A stretch of 5,178 nucleotides of DNA from the NCBI GenBank assembly GCA_900549555.1, contig UROO01000119.1, forward strand, positions 1 to 5,178, in the 5' to 3' direction. Below are positions 1 to 5,130 of this stretch, in pieces; position 1 is the stretch's first letter, and every line of letters begins with the position of its first letter. Made by a program: the position numbers and the translations under genes. The stretch comes from an uncultured Collinsella sp. (GTDB lineage: Bacteria > Actinomycetota > Coriobacteriia > Coriobacteriales > Coriobacteriaceae). Under the pieces are notes generated by a model. The model was not told the origin of the DNA. It was given only the letters and a program-made list of their open reading frames with translations, and ran no database searches.

Positions 1-49
1 ACGAGATAGGAGTCCGTCTCGTGGGCTCGGAGATGTGTATAAGAGACAG
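1..49 (+). other. Sequencing adapter (Nextera i7 side)
   Basis: This is not genomic DNA. Bases 31-49 are the 19-base Tn5 mosaic end, 16-30 the Nextera read-2 linker, 8-15 an 8-base index (AGGAGTCC, which I recall as i7 index N705 in oligo orientation) and 1-7 the end of the P7 oligo. Genomic sequence starts at 50. A reading frame runs from the adapter into the ATPase and gives it a false N-terminus containing the well-known artefact peptide MCIRDR. Any start codon placed here is wrong. Confidence 0.98.
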
Positions 50-50
50 A

Positions 51-2078
51 TTGGCGGGTCCTGTGCCAGAGAGCGATCTCGACGCACTTCTTAAGCTCAG
101 CGGCGATATCGACGGCGTGCACAAGGTGCGCGTTTATGGCCGCATTGGCCAGATGGCGCTGGAGTACGACGAGCCGCGCCGCGCGAGCGTGCTCGACGCC
201 TTGGGCGCACTCGATGCTCAAGCTATCGCCGATGCCAAGTCGGGCTACGTGATGCAACTCGAGCTGCGCAAGCACAAACTCGTTATGGACCTGGCGACAC
301 TCGTCGGTGCCCATTACGCACGTCGCTGGTTCTTGCCGACGCCTCTGCGTGCGGTGTTTGTCGTGGCCGGTTACATGGCATTTTTGCGCGCTGCCCTTCA
401 TGAGCTGGCGCAGCCGCGCCTGACCGTTCCCGTACTCGATGCCTCGGCCATCGGCATTTCGTTCGTCAAGCGTGATGTCGACACCGCGGGCCAGACAATG
501 TTCCTGCTTAATGTGGGCGAATTGCTTGAGGACTACACGCGCGCCATGAGCGAAAACGAGCTCATCAACTCGCTGCTCGATGTGCCCGACAAGGCACAAA
601 AGGTGGTCGGCGACACCGAGGTAAGCGTTGCCGCGACCGAGCTTGAGCCCGGCGACTTGGTAGCCGTGCGCACAGGCATGTCCATCTGCATTGACGGCGT
701 GGTCGAGCAGGGGAGCGCCATGGTCAACCAGGCGACCCTGACCGGCGAGCCGCTGGCCGTCGAGCGCAGCGCGGGCGACGACGTGTTCGCCGGTACCGTC
801 GTGGAAGACGGCAGCATCCTGGTGCGCGTGCGCGCCAACACGGCTCAGACCAAGCTCCGCTCGATCGTCTCGCTCGTGCAGACGGCCGACTCGCTCAAGT
901 CCGAGGGCCAGTCGCACATGGAAGACCTCGCCAACAAGATCGTCCCGTGGAACTTCCTGCTCGCGGGTCTTGTCGCTCTCACCACACGTAGCCTCATCAA
1001 GACTTCGGCGGCGTTGATGGTCGATTACTCGTGCGCACTCAAGCTCACGGGTTCCGTTGCCGTCATGACTGCCATGAGCGATGCTGCCAAGATGGGCGTC
1101 ATGGTCAAGGGCGCGAAGTACTTTGAGTCGTTTGCCAAGGCCGACACCATTGTGTTTGATAAGACCGGCACGCTTACCGAGGCACAGCCGCGTCTTGCCT
1201 GTGTGCTCACGACCGATGGCTGGAGCGAGGACGAGGTCCTGCGCCTTTCCGCTTGCTTGGAGGAGCATTTCCCGCATCCGGTGGCACGCGCCGTGGTCAA
1301 TGCGGCACGCGAGCGCGAACTCGAGCATCGCGAGCGCCACGCTGCCGTCGAGTACATCGTGGCACACGGCATCGCTTCGTCCATCGAAGGGCGTCGCGCG
1401 ATTATCGGCTCGGCACACTTTGTGTTTGAGGACGAGAGCGCGCAGCTCGATTCTGACATTAAGGGGCGCATTGAGTCCCAGATGCAGGGCCTGTCGCCGC
1501 TGTATCTGGCGGTCGACGGCACCGTTGTGGGCGTGCTCGGTATCGAGGACCCGCTTAAGCCCGGGGTCCGCGAGGCCATCGCCGACCTACACGCGTTGGG
1601 CGTCAAGCACGTGGTCATGCTCACGGGCGATTCCGAGCGCACGGCCGAGCGCATTGCGCGAGAGGCAGGGGTCGACGAGTTTAAGGCCGAGCTGCTGCCC
1701 GAGGACAAGTACGCTTACGTGGAGCGCATTAAGAGCGAGGGGCGCCACGTTGCCATGGTGGGCGACGGCGTCAACGATTCGCCGGCGCTCGGTTTGGCCG
1801 ACGTGGGCCTGGCGATGGGTGGCGGAAGCGACATCGCCAAGGAGGTCGCCGACATCATCCTGACCGACACGGATCTCGCCGCGATCGTGCGCCTGCGCCG
1901 CATGAGCCAGGGCCTCATTGATCGTCTGACGGGCTCCTACTCTAAGGTGATGCTCACCAACTCGGCGCTGCTGGCGCTCGGCATTACCGGCACGATTACG
2001 CCGCAGACGTCGTCACTGCTGCACAATGGCTCGACGATTGCCTACAGCCTGAGCAATGCGAAGGCTTACCTGCGTTAG
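51..2078 (+). CDS. P1B-type heavy-metal-transporting ATPase, 5'-partial
   Basis: This is a membrane pump that uses ATP, through an aspartyl-phosphate intermediate, to move metal ions across the cytoplasmic membrane. Numbering from the first whole genomic codon at 51 gives 675 residues. Residues 1-60 resemble a degenerate HMA ferredoxin-like fold without the CxxC metal site. Probable membrane segments are at 99-119, 122-140, 144-162, 299-312, 317-335, 629-648 and 653-670. The actuator TGE is at 231-233, the phosphorylation site DKTGT at 370-374 (Asp370), the N-domain His-Pro at 409-410, TGD at 525-527 and GDGVND at 571-576. All the catalytic machinery is therefore intact. The metal-site helix reads DYSCALKL (325-332), so Tyr-Ser-Cys replaces the usual CPC/SPC/CPH/TPC triad. 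The C-terminus carries HNGST (658-662), as in many P1B pumps. Metal specificity cannot be read from this. The true start lies outside the contig, probably only a short way upstream since the HMA-like fold is nearly whole. The gene ends at TAG 2076-2078 and is followed by an intrinsic terminator. Confidence 0.93.
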   Translation: MAGPVPESDLDALLKLSGDIDGVHKVRVYGRIGQMALEYDEPRRASVLDALGALDAQAIADAKSGYVMQLELRKHKLVMDLATLVGAHYARRWFLPTPLRAVFVVAGYMAFLRAALHELAQPRLTVPVLDASAIGISFVKRDVDTAGQTMFLLNVGELLEDYTRAMSENELINSLLDVPDKAQKVVGDTEVSVAATELEPGDLVAVRTGMSICIDGVVEQGSAMVNQATLTGEPLAVERSAGDDVFAGTVVEDGSILVRVRANTAQTKLRSIVSLVQTADSLKSEGQSHMEDLANKIVPWNFLLAGLVALTTRSLIKTSAALMVDYSCALKLTGSVAVMTAMSDAAKMGVMVKGAKYFESFAKADTIVFDKTGTLTEAQPRLACVLTTDGWSEDEVLRLSACLEEHFPHPVARAVVNAARERELEHRERHAAVEYIVAHGIASSIEGRRAIIGSAHFVFEDESAQLDSDIKGRIESQMQGLSPLYLAVDGTVVGVLGIEDPLKPGVREAIADLHALGVKHVVMLTGDSERTAERIAREAGVDEFKAELLPEDKYAYVERIKSEGRHVAMVGDGVNDSPALGLADVGLAMGGGSDIAKEVADIILTDTDLAAIVRLRRMSQGLIDRLTGSYSKVMLTNSALLALGITGTITPQTSSLLHNGSTIAYSLSNAKAYLR

Positions 2079-2102
2079 TAGGCGTGTTCGCTCACGTTAT
2101 CT

Positions 2103-2148
2103 GGCCTGTGCCCAGACGGCATCGGTGCCGTCCGGGCGCAGGCCTTTT
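2103..2148 (+). terminator. Intrinsic terminator after the ATPase gene
   Basis: A long hairpin: 2103-2121 pairs with 2126-2144 across a TCGG loop, with 18 pairs, one of them G·U (2109/2138), and one A·C mismatch (2114/2133). Four T follow at 2145-2148. It starts 24 bases after the ATPase stop. There is no A-rich flank on the left, so it should act on the plus strand only. Confidence 0.88.
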
Positions 2149-2152
2149 GCAT

Positions 2153-2181
2153 TTGACCATTTGCTAGCATCACTATATAGT
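2153..2181 (+). promoter_or_regulatory. Sigma-70-type promoter of the toxin-antitoxin operon
   Basis: The -35 box is TTGACC (2153-2158) and the -10 box TATAGT (2176-2181), separated by exactly 17 bases. Each box is one base off consensus. Transcription should start near 2188, about 34 bases before the GTG start at 2222. The -35 box lies only 5 bases past the T tract of the upstream terminator, so the operon is insulated from ATPase read-through. Confidence 0.8.
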
Positions 2182-2200
2182 GTTGCTAGCTGTGCTAGCA
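2163..2200. promoter_or_regulatory. Palindromic operator with three GCTAGC half-sites
   Basis: Bases 2163-2190 form a 28-base palindrome in which 13 of 14 pairs match (T/T mismatch at 2170/2183). Its core, CACTATATAGTG (2171-2182), contains the -10 box, and its arms are GCTAGCA and TGCTAGC. A third copy, TGCTAGCA, is at 2193-2200. The GCTAGC centres are 22 and 9 bases apart. A repressor bound here would cover the -10 box and the transcription start. Autorepression by the antitoxin, alone or with its toxin, is standard for ribbon-helix-helix antitoxins. That this antitoxin binds here is inference. Confidence 0.75.
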
Positions 2201-2221
2201 ATTGAAGGGAGCGGGATCAAC

Positions 2222-2575
2222 GTGGGTGCTGTTAGCGGCATGGCGCAGGTGAACGTTCGCGTAGATCGCCAGGTCAAGAACCGTGCCGAGGAGGTGCTGC
2301 GGCTTTCGGGCGGGTCACTGCCCGAGCTCATCAAAAAGGTAGTGGCCAAGGTCGCGCAGGGTGGCGGGCAGTGCGAGGAAGTGCTTGCGGCCGTCGACGA
2401 CCGGCAGCAGACCGTCGCGCCCGATACTCCGTTTGCCGAATTATGGGCGGCGGCGGATCAGCTTTACGCGGACCTGGGCATCGCTACGTCGCCCGTATCC
2501 GACGATCGCGATTGGGACACAATCTATTCTGAAGCCATGGACGAGCGCTATCGCCAAAAGGGGATGATCCTGTGA
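2222..2575 (+). CDS. Ribbon-helix-helix antitoxin, RelB/DinJ-like
   Basis: This 117-residue protein is the probable antitoxin and autorepressor of the operon. Residues 8-14 (AQVNVRV) look like the DNA-contacting beta strand of a ribbon-helix-helix fold. Helices follow at about 15-29 and 32-46, in the style of RelB/DinJ. After a Gly-rich hinge (47-49), the C-terminal half is acidic and probably disordered until bound. Its end (98-110, WDTIYSEAMDERY) is the likely toxin-wrapping helix. GTG 2222 is chosen because AAGGGAG (2205-2211) lies about 10 bases upstream. The internal ATG at 2240 has no Shine-Dalgarno sequence, but it begins exactly at the conserved fold and remains an alternative. A GTG at 2180 lies within the -10 region and is rejected. 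The stop overlaps the toxin start (GTGA, 2572-2575), implying translational coupling. The family call rests on pattern recognition only. Confidence 0.8.
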   Translation: MGAVSGMAQVNVRVDRQVKNRAEEVLRLSGGSLPELIKKVVAKVAQGGGQCEEVLAAVDDRQQTVAPDTPFAELWAAADQLYADLGIATSPVSDDRDWDTIYSEAMDERYRQKGMIL

Positions 2576-3087
2576 GCGGGGTTCCCCTCAAAATAATGGT
2601 GGATGCCAACGTATGGGTTGATTCGTTTTGCGTCGACCATGCCGAGTCGCTTGCCGCGCGTGCGTTTATTGAGCAGGCGACGGAGACGCGGGCGTTGCTG
2701 TTTTTCCCGGTGCATATCGCCAAGGACGTGCTGTACGTTGTCCAACACGAACTGAAGCGTAGCGTTCTTGCCAGCGGGGGAGCGCTCGACGAGACATCCG
2801 CCCGTGCAATTGGCGAGGCCGCGCTGGCGTTTGTTCGAAATATGACCGAAAACGCCACGGCTGTGGGCGCAGACGCATCCGATCTGTGGCTAGCCGACAA
2901 ATATCTGACGCTTCATCGCGATTACGAGGACAACTTGGTGCTCGCCGCGTGCAAGCGCGCGCAGGTCGATTACTTGGTGACCAACGATCGCAAGCTGCTC
3001 GAACATGCCGATCTTGCAGCGAAGACCCCGCGCCAAATGATGCCGATTCTTGCTTTGGCCGAACGTGGCGGCGTGGCTATCGGTTGA
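2572..3087 (+). CDS. PIN-domain ribonuclease toxin (VapC-like)
   Basis: This 171-residue protein has a PIN-type metal-dependent ribonuclease pattern: Asp11 in the first strand (KIMVDANVWVD), an acidic residue in the second helix (Asp52 or Glu60), Asp120 in DYEDNLVLAA, and Asp139 in the strand end LVTND. The family uses such a quartet to hold Mg2+ or Mn2+ and cut RNA, often tRNA or rRNA. The target here is unknown. It is somewhat longer than typical VapC proteins (about 130-140 residues), mainly through an extended helical middle (60-105). The GTG start overlaps the antitoxin stop, and AAAAGGGGA (2557-2565 region) lies about 7 bases upstream. ATG 2596 is an alternative start just before the first catalytic strand. 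Placement second, after an acidic partner, fits a type II toxin-antitoxin pair. It could instead be a PIN protein without toxin activity. Confidence 0.85.
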   Translation: MSGVPLKIMVDANVWVDSFCVDHAESLAARAFIEQATETRALLFFPVHIAKDVLYVVQHELKRSVLASGGALDETSARAIGEAALAFVRNMTENATAVGADASDLWLADKYLTLHRDYEDNLVLAACKRAQVDYLVTNDRKLLEHADLAAKTPRQMMPILALAERGGVAIG

Positions 3088-3099
3088 CGCGAACTGTTT

Positions 3100-3136
3100 G
3101 CGGGCCTCTTGGACGACGATGCGCCAAGGGACCCGC
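3100..3136. terminator. Possible terminator hairpin between convergent genes
   Basis: Bases 3100-3112 pair with 3124-3136: 13 positions with one C/A mismatch (3105/3131) and one G·U, around an 11-base loop. It sits 12 bases after the toxin stop and 9 bases beyond the stop of the minus-strand gene, where a shared terminator would be expected. Neither side has a clear T tract, so intrinsic termination is uncertain. Confidence 0.4.
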
Positions 3137-3145
3137 GTCTGCTAT

Positions 3146-3580
3146 TTACAAAAGCTCGGCCTTAATGGCGGGACTTTCTGCGAGCTGCTCGGTTGCCTTT
3201 TCGTCGGAGCTGCCGAGTGCTGCCAGACTGCGGTAGACCCACTCGTTGACCTGGGTATTCTTGACGCCTGCGGTCTGCATAAGGGCGCCTACCTCGCGGA
3301 TTGCTGCGAGCAGATCGGCTTTGGGACCCGCGAGCTCGACCTCGATGCCGTGGTAGGCGGCCACGCCGCGGTTCTCACTCACGTGGTCGATAAAGCCCTC
3401 GACGGTCTCAAGCTGCTGGGCGAGAGCTGCATCATCGTCAGCGTCCAGCACGACGAGTGCGTTCGATACCGTGAGGGCGGGATGTCCGCAGGGGACAAAG
3501 CCTTCGATGACATCCATAGCTTCGGTAATGGTTGAGCCCAGGCCTGCGAGGGCATTGACGAGTTGCTGCTTGGTATCCAT
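3146..3580 (-). CDS. Hypothetical protein, 144 residues
   Basis: I do not recognise this protein. It is acidic and soluble-looking, with no signal peptide or membrane segment and a single Cys (Cys31, in VPCGHPA). Residues 1-30 and 81-104 look helical. A hydrophobic strand at 41-46 (ALVVLD) is followed by an acidic patch (DADDD, 46-50), and the tail from 123 on is charged. The ATG at 3580-3578 is supported by AAAGGA (3591-3586 on the minus strand), 5 bases upstream, and by a -10-like TATATT about 37 bases upstream. The gene converges on the toxin-antitoxin operon and diverges from ssrA, so it is monocistronic. The opposite strand has an overlapping open frame, but that frame would start inside the toxin gene and has no ribosome site. 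The protein is probably real; its function is unknown. Confidence 0.7.
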   Translation of the reverse strand: MDTKQQLVNALAGLGSTITEAMDVIEGFVPCGHPALTVSNALVVLDADDDAALAQQLETVEGFIDHVSENRGVAAYHGIEVELAGPKADLLAAIREVGALMQTAGVKNTQVNEWVYRSLAALGSSDEKATEQLAESPAIKAELL

Positions 3581-3599
3581 AACGGTCCTTTCGACGGGT

Positions 3600-3647
3600 C
3601 AATTTTGCTTGGCGAAAATATACGTGACGTGATCGGTAGCAAAATTG
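3600..3647 (-). promoter_or_regulatory. Promoter of the hypothetical gene, bracketed by an inverted repeat
   Basis: On the minus strand, TATATT (3622-3617) is a good -10 box; no convincing -35 box was found at the right spacing. Transcription would start near 3610. The box lies between perfect 10-bp inverted-repeat arms CAATTTTGCT (3600-3609) and AGCAAAATTG (3638-3647), 28 bases apart. The arms fall at the start site and the -35 region, a typical operator arrangement. The regulator is unknown. Confidence 0.5.
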
Positions 3648-3712
3648 CGAAGTGCGGCGCACATTAGGGTCTTCACAGCTCGTGCATAGAGCAGCTTTCT
3701 GCCTTTAGAACG

Positions 3713-3721
3713 TGGTAAGAT
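3713..3721 (+). promoter_or_regulatory. Candidate extended -10 promoter upstream of ssrA
   Basis: TGG-TAAGAT (3713-3721) fits an extended -10 element. No good -35 box stands 16-18 bases upstream. It overlaps a 10-base perfect palindrome GATAGCTATC (3719-3728). A start near 3728 would give a leader of about 92 bases before mature tmRNA, to be removed by RNase P. No better promoter is visible closer to 3820; TACCAT (3795-3800) is a weaker option. Confidence 0.35.
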
Positions 3722-3728
3722 AGCTATC

Positions 3729-3752
3729 CACGAGCGGGGTTCACCCCGCGTG
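3729..3752 (+). other. Hairpin in the presumed ssrA leader
   Basis: GCGGGG (3734-3739) pairs with CCCCGC (3744-3749) around a TTCA loop. CAC/GTG (3729-3731/3750-3752) extends the stem past a two-base bulge. No T tract follows, so it does not look like a terminator. It may stabilise or help process the tmRNA precursor, if transcription starts near 3728. Confidence 0.45.
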
Positions 3753-3819
3753 TTCCTTGAAAAGTCGACGGTTATCGGGTGTTTGCAGATCCGATACCAT
3801 CCAGACTTTCCCGACATTC

Positions 3820-4183
3820 GGGGGCGACTGGTTTCGACACGATAGCTCTGAGAGAGGAAGCAAGCCGAGGTCTCCTCGCCTCGTTAAATAGGGGTACCGT
3901 CAAATTGAATTGACAACAACTCTTCTTTTGAGCCTATGGCTCTCGCTGCTTAGTTTATAGCGGCGCGTCAACCCGGTGATTTCCCCGACACCGGCGCGAC
4001 GTCATTTTAGGGGAATGCTCCTGCGCACGTAATCGGTATGGCGCAGGCTAAGACCGAACCGGTTGGGATGCCGCGAGCGTGTCGCTGCGCGCAAAGCGTC
4101 CGAGACTAAACCAGCGACTGAGCTTGGAGATGCCAATCAGGGGGCTTTCGTGGACCGGAGTTCGATTCTCCGCGCCTCCACCA
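3820..4183 (+). ncRNA. ssrA: Transfer-messenger RNA (tmRNA), one-piece
   Basis: tmRNA with SmpB rescues ribosomes stalled on broken mRNA and adds a degradation tag to the unfinished protein. Ends were set by the acceptor stem: GGGGGCG (3820-3826) pairs fully with CGCCTCC (4173-4179), followed by A and an encoded CCA (4181-4183). The third pair is G·U, the alanyl-tRNA synthetase identity mark. The D-arm-like GGTTTCGAC follows at 3830-3838. The T arm is CGGAG (4156-4160), loop TTCGATT (4161-4167), CTCCG (4168-4172). The length of 364 bases is normal for the one-piece form. The body between the tag and the T arm contains GC-rich pairings consistent with pseudoknots, which I did not resolve fully. 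A strong terminator follows within 9 bases. Confidence 0.97.
3912..3953 (+). other. tmRNA proteolysis-tag reading frame
   Basis: Reading back from TAG (3951-3953), the frame gives DNNSSFEPMALAA, ending in the ALAA that ClpXP-type proteases recognise. An in-frame TGA at 3906-3908 leaves only ATT (3909) and GAC (3912) as upstream limits, so GAC is the likely resume codon. The tag would then start with Asp rather than the common Ala and be 13 residues long. Only one in-frame stop is seen directly. Confidence 0.8.
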
Positions 4184-4191
4184 TAAGTAAC

Positions 4192-4229
4192 AGGCAGGTA
4201 GATATTCGTATCTACCTGCCTTTTTATTT
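4192..4229 (+). terminator. Intrinsic terminator of ssrA
   Basis: A perfect 13-bp stem (4192-4204 with 4209-4221) closed by a TTCG tetraloop, followed by TTTTATTT. It starts 9 bases after the encoded CCA. Confidence 0.95.
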
Positions 4230-4238
4230 CTAGTTCGT

Positions 4239-4260
4239 ACCGCGGAGAATCGAACTCTGC
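4239..4260 (-). repeat. ssrA 3'-end-like repeat, copy A (inverted relative to ssrA)
   Basis: This 22-base copy is identical to 4450-4471. Its bases 4241-4257 are the exact reverse complement of 17 bases of the ssrA T arm and acceptor (4158-4174), so the ssrA 3' end and this copy form a perfect inverted repeat flanking the ssrA terminator. The match stops at a change that would break one T-stem pair (A·C), so this is not a working tRNA-like end. Confidence 0.92.
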
Positions 4261-4266
4261 GCAGGG

Positions 4267-4306
4267 CGCGGGCGTAAAGAAAACGCGTGAGCGTTTTTAG
4301 CCCGCG
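4267..4306. other. Imperfect hairpin between repeat copies
   Basis: An outer 7-bp stem CGCGGGC (4267-4273)/GCCCGCG (4300-4306) and an inner 7-bp stem AAAACGC (4280-4286)/GCGTTTT (4291-4297) with a GTGA loop, separated by an asymmetric internal loop. The five T at 4294-4298 lie inside the stem. GC-rich double hairpins like this are common in dispersed intergenic repeat elements; its role is unknown. Confidence 0.6.
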
Positions 4307-4338
4307 GGCGAGGACGCCGGCAGGCGGCCGAAGCCGGT

Positions 4339-4361
4339 GCGTATTTGCGAGGCAAATACGC
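4339..4361. other. Perfect 10-bp hairpin
   Basis: GCGTATTTGC (4339-4348) pairs with GCAAATACGC (4352-4361) around a three-base GAG loop. There is no T tract on either side, so it is not a standard terminator. It abuts the 12-base ssrA-like element at 4363. Confidence 0.7.
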
Positions 4362-4362
4362 G

Positions 4363-4374
4363 GATTCTCCGCGC
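4363..4374 (+). repeat. Short ssrA 3'-end-like element, copy C (same orientation as ssrA)
   Basis: Twelve bases, GATTCTCCGCGC, are identical to ssrA 4164-4175. Bases 4363-4373 are also the exact complement of 4241-4251 in copy A, so an 11-bp outer stem could enclose 4252-4362 with its hairpins. The element also forms its own small hairpin (CGCGGA/TCCGCG, 4359-4373). Confidence 0.7.
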
Positions 4375-4449
4375 AACGCCCCGGCCCAATATCTATGCGA
4401 TGTCGATTAAGCTCCGGCTGCCCATGCCCCGCTCCAACGCAAGCCCCAA

Positions 4450-4471
4450 ACCGCGGAGAATCGAACTCTGC
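4450..4471 (-). repeat. ssrA 3'-end-like repeat, copy B (inverted relative to ssrA)
   Basis: Identical over 22 bases to 4239-4260, with start-to-start distance 211; the flanking bases differ on both sides. It also contains the 17-base reverse complement of ssrA 4158-4174 (here at 4452-4468). It lies about 60 bases upstream of the patatin ribosome site, so it would fall in that gene's leader if the promoter is upstream of it. Confidence 0.92.
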
Positions 4472-4542
4472 TCCAAAACCAATGCGCTCTCTATCCCAAA
4501 ACTGGGTAGAAGAAGGCCAAAACGAAACAGCAGGAGGTCAAT

Positions 4543-5130
4543 ATGACTGCAGAAGATAAGGCAAAGAACGCCGGCAAAGTCGCGCTCGTTTTGGAGGGCG
4601 GCAGCTTCCGCGGGCAATTTACCGCAGGCGTGCTCGACGTCCTCATGGAGGCCGGCGTCGAGATTCCGGCGGTATATGGAGTATCGGCCGGCGCCCTCAA
4701 CGGCGTGAACTACAAGTCGCACCAGATCGGCCGTGCCAACCGCATCAACCTGGCTTTCTGCAACGACAACCGCTTCATGGGCGCCGCATCGTTTGCGTCC
4801 ACGGGCTCCATCGTCGGCTACGACTTTATCTTCAACGATGTCCAGGACCGCCTGGATCCCTTTGACAACGAGACGTTCGACGCAAGCCCCGTCGAGATGT
4901 ACGCCGTCGCGACGGACATGCTCTTTGGAACCGCCGCGTACCTGCCGGTCAAAAGCGCCGTACTTGACCTCGACGCAGTGCGCGCCTCGACCTCGCTGCC
5001 GCTGGTGACGCCGCCGGTCGAGATTGACGGGCACAAATACGTCGATGGCGGCGTAGCCGATTCGGTCCCTATCGAGCACGTGCTGGAGGAGGCGGGCTTC
5101 GATCGCGCGGTTGTCATTGTCACGCAGGAC
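4543..5130 (+). CDS. Patatin-like phospholipase/acyl hydrolase, 3'-partial
   Basis: Patatin-family enzymes cleave acyl ester bonds of lipids with a Ser-Asp dyad. The first 196 codons are present. The oxyanion-hole glycine motif is GGSFRG (19-24), the nucleophile elbow is GVSAG (46-50, Ser48) and the second dyad residue is Asp168 in DGG (168-170). All lie in the expected order and spacing, so the visible catalytic core is intact. There is no signal peptide or membrane segment; a cytoplasmic or membrane-peripheral enzyme is likely. The overall pattern resembles the bacterial YjjU/RssA-like single-domain group, usually around 280-350 residues, so roughly a third is missing beyond the contig. The ATG at 4543 has a strong AGGAGG (4532-4537) 5 bases upstream. 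After Asp196 the frame runs into adapter and gives the artefact peptide LSLIHI and a false stop. Its substrate is unknown. Confidence 0.93.

Larger units (their letters stand above)
4230..4542. other. Gene-free repeat-rich interval between ssrA and the patatin gene
   Basis: No credible coding region is seen. The interval holds two 22-bp direct repeats and one 12-base element matching the ssrA 3' end, two strong hairpins, a small inverted repeat (CCCA/TGGG, 4495-4506), and the ribosome site of the next gene. I found no convincing -35/-10 pair for the patatin gene. The short open frames here have no ribosome sites. Confidence 0.7.

Noticed and set aside
1025..1863. Overlapping long frames on both strands within the ATPase
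   Set aside because: They have low-complexity Arg/Ser-rich translations typical of shadow frames in GC-rich genes, and the ATPase frame is unambiguous.
2180..2221. N-terminal extension of the antitoxin from GTG 2180
   Set aside because: That codon lies within the -10 box and operator, upstream of the expected transcription start, so it could not be on the transcript.
3050..3535. Plus-strand open frame of 161 codons
   Set aside because: It begins inside the toxin gene, lacks a ribosome site, and lies opposite a minus-strand gene with a good start, ribosome site and -10 box.
4239..4330. A minus-strand tRNA ending at the T-arm-like repeat
   Set aside because: The T stem has an A·C mismatch, and no D arm, anticodon arm or matching acceptor strand is present upstream.
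4239..4471. CRISPR array from the repeated 22-mer
   Set aside because: There are only two copies, with a 189-base interval full of hairpins, no regular spacers and no cas genes; the unit derives from the ssrA end.
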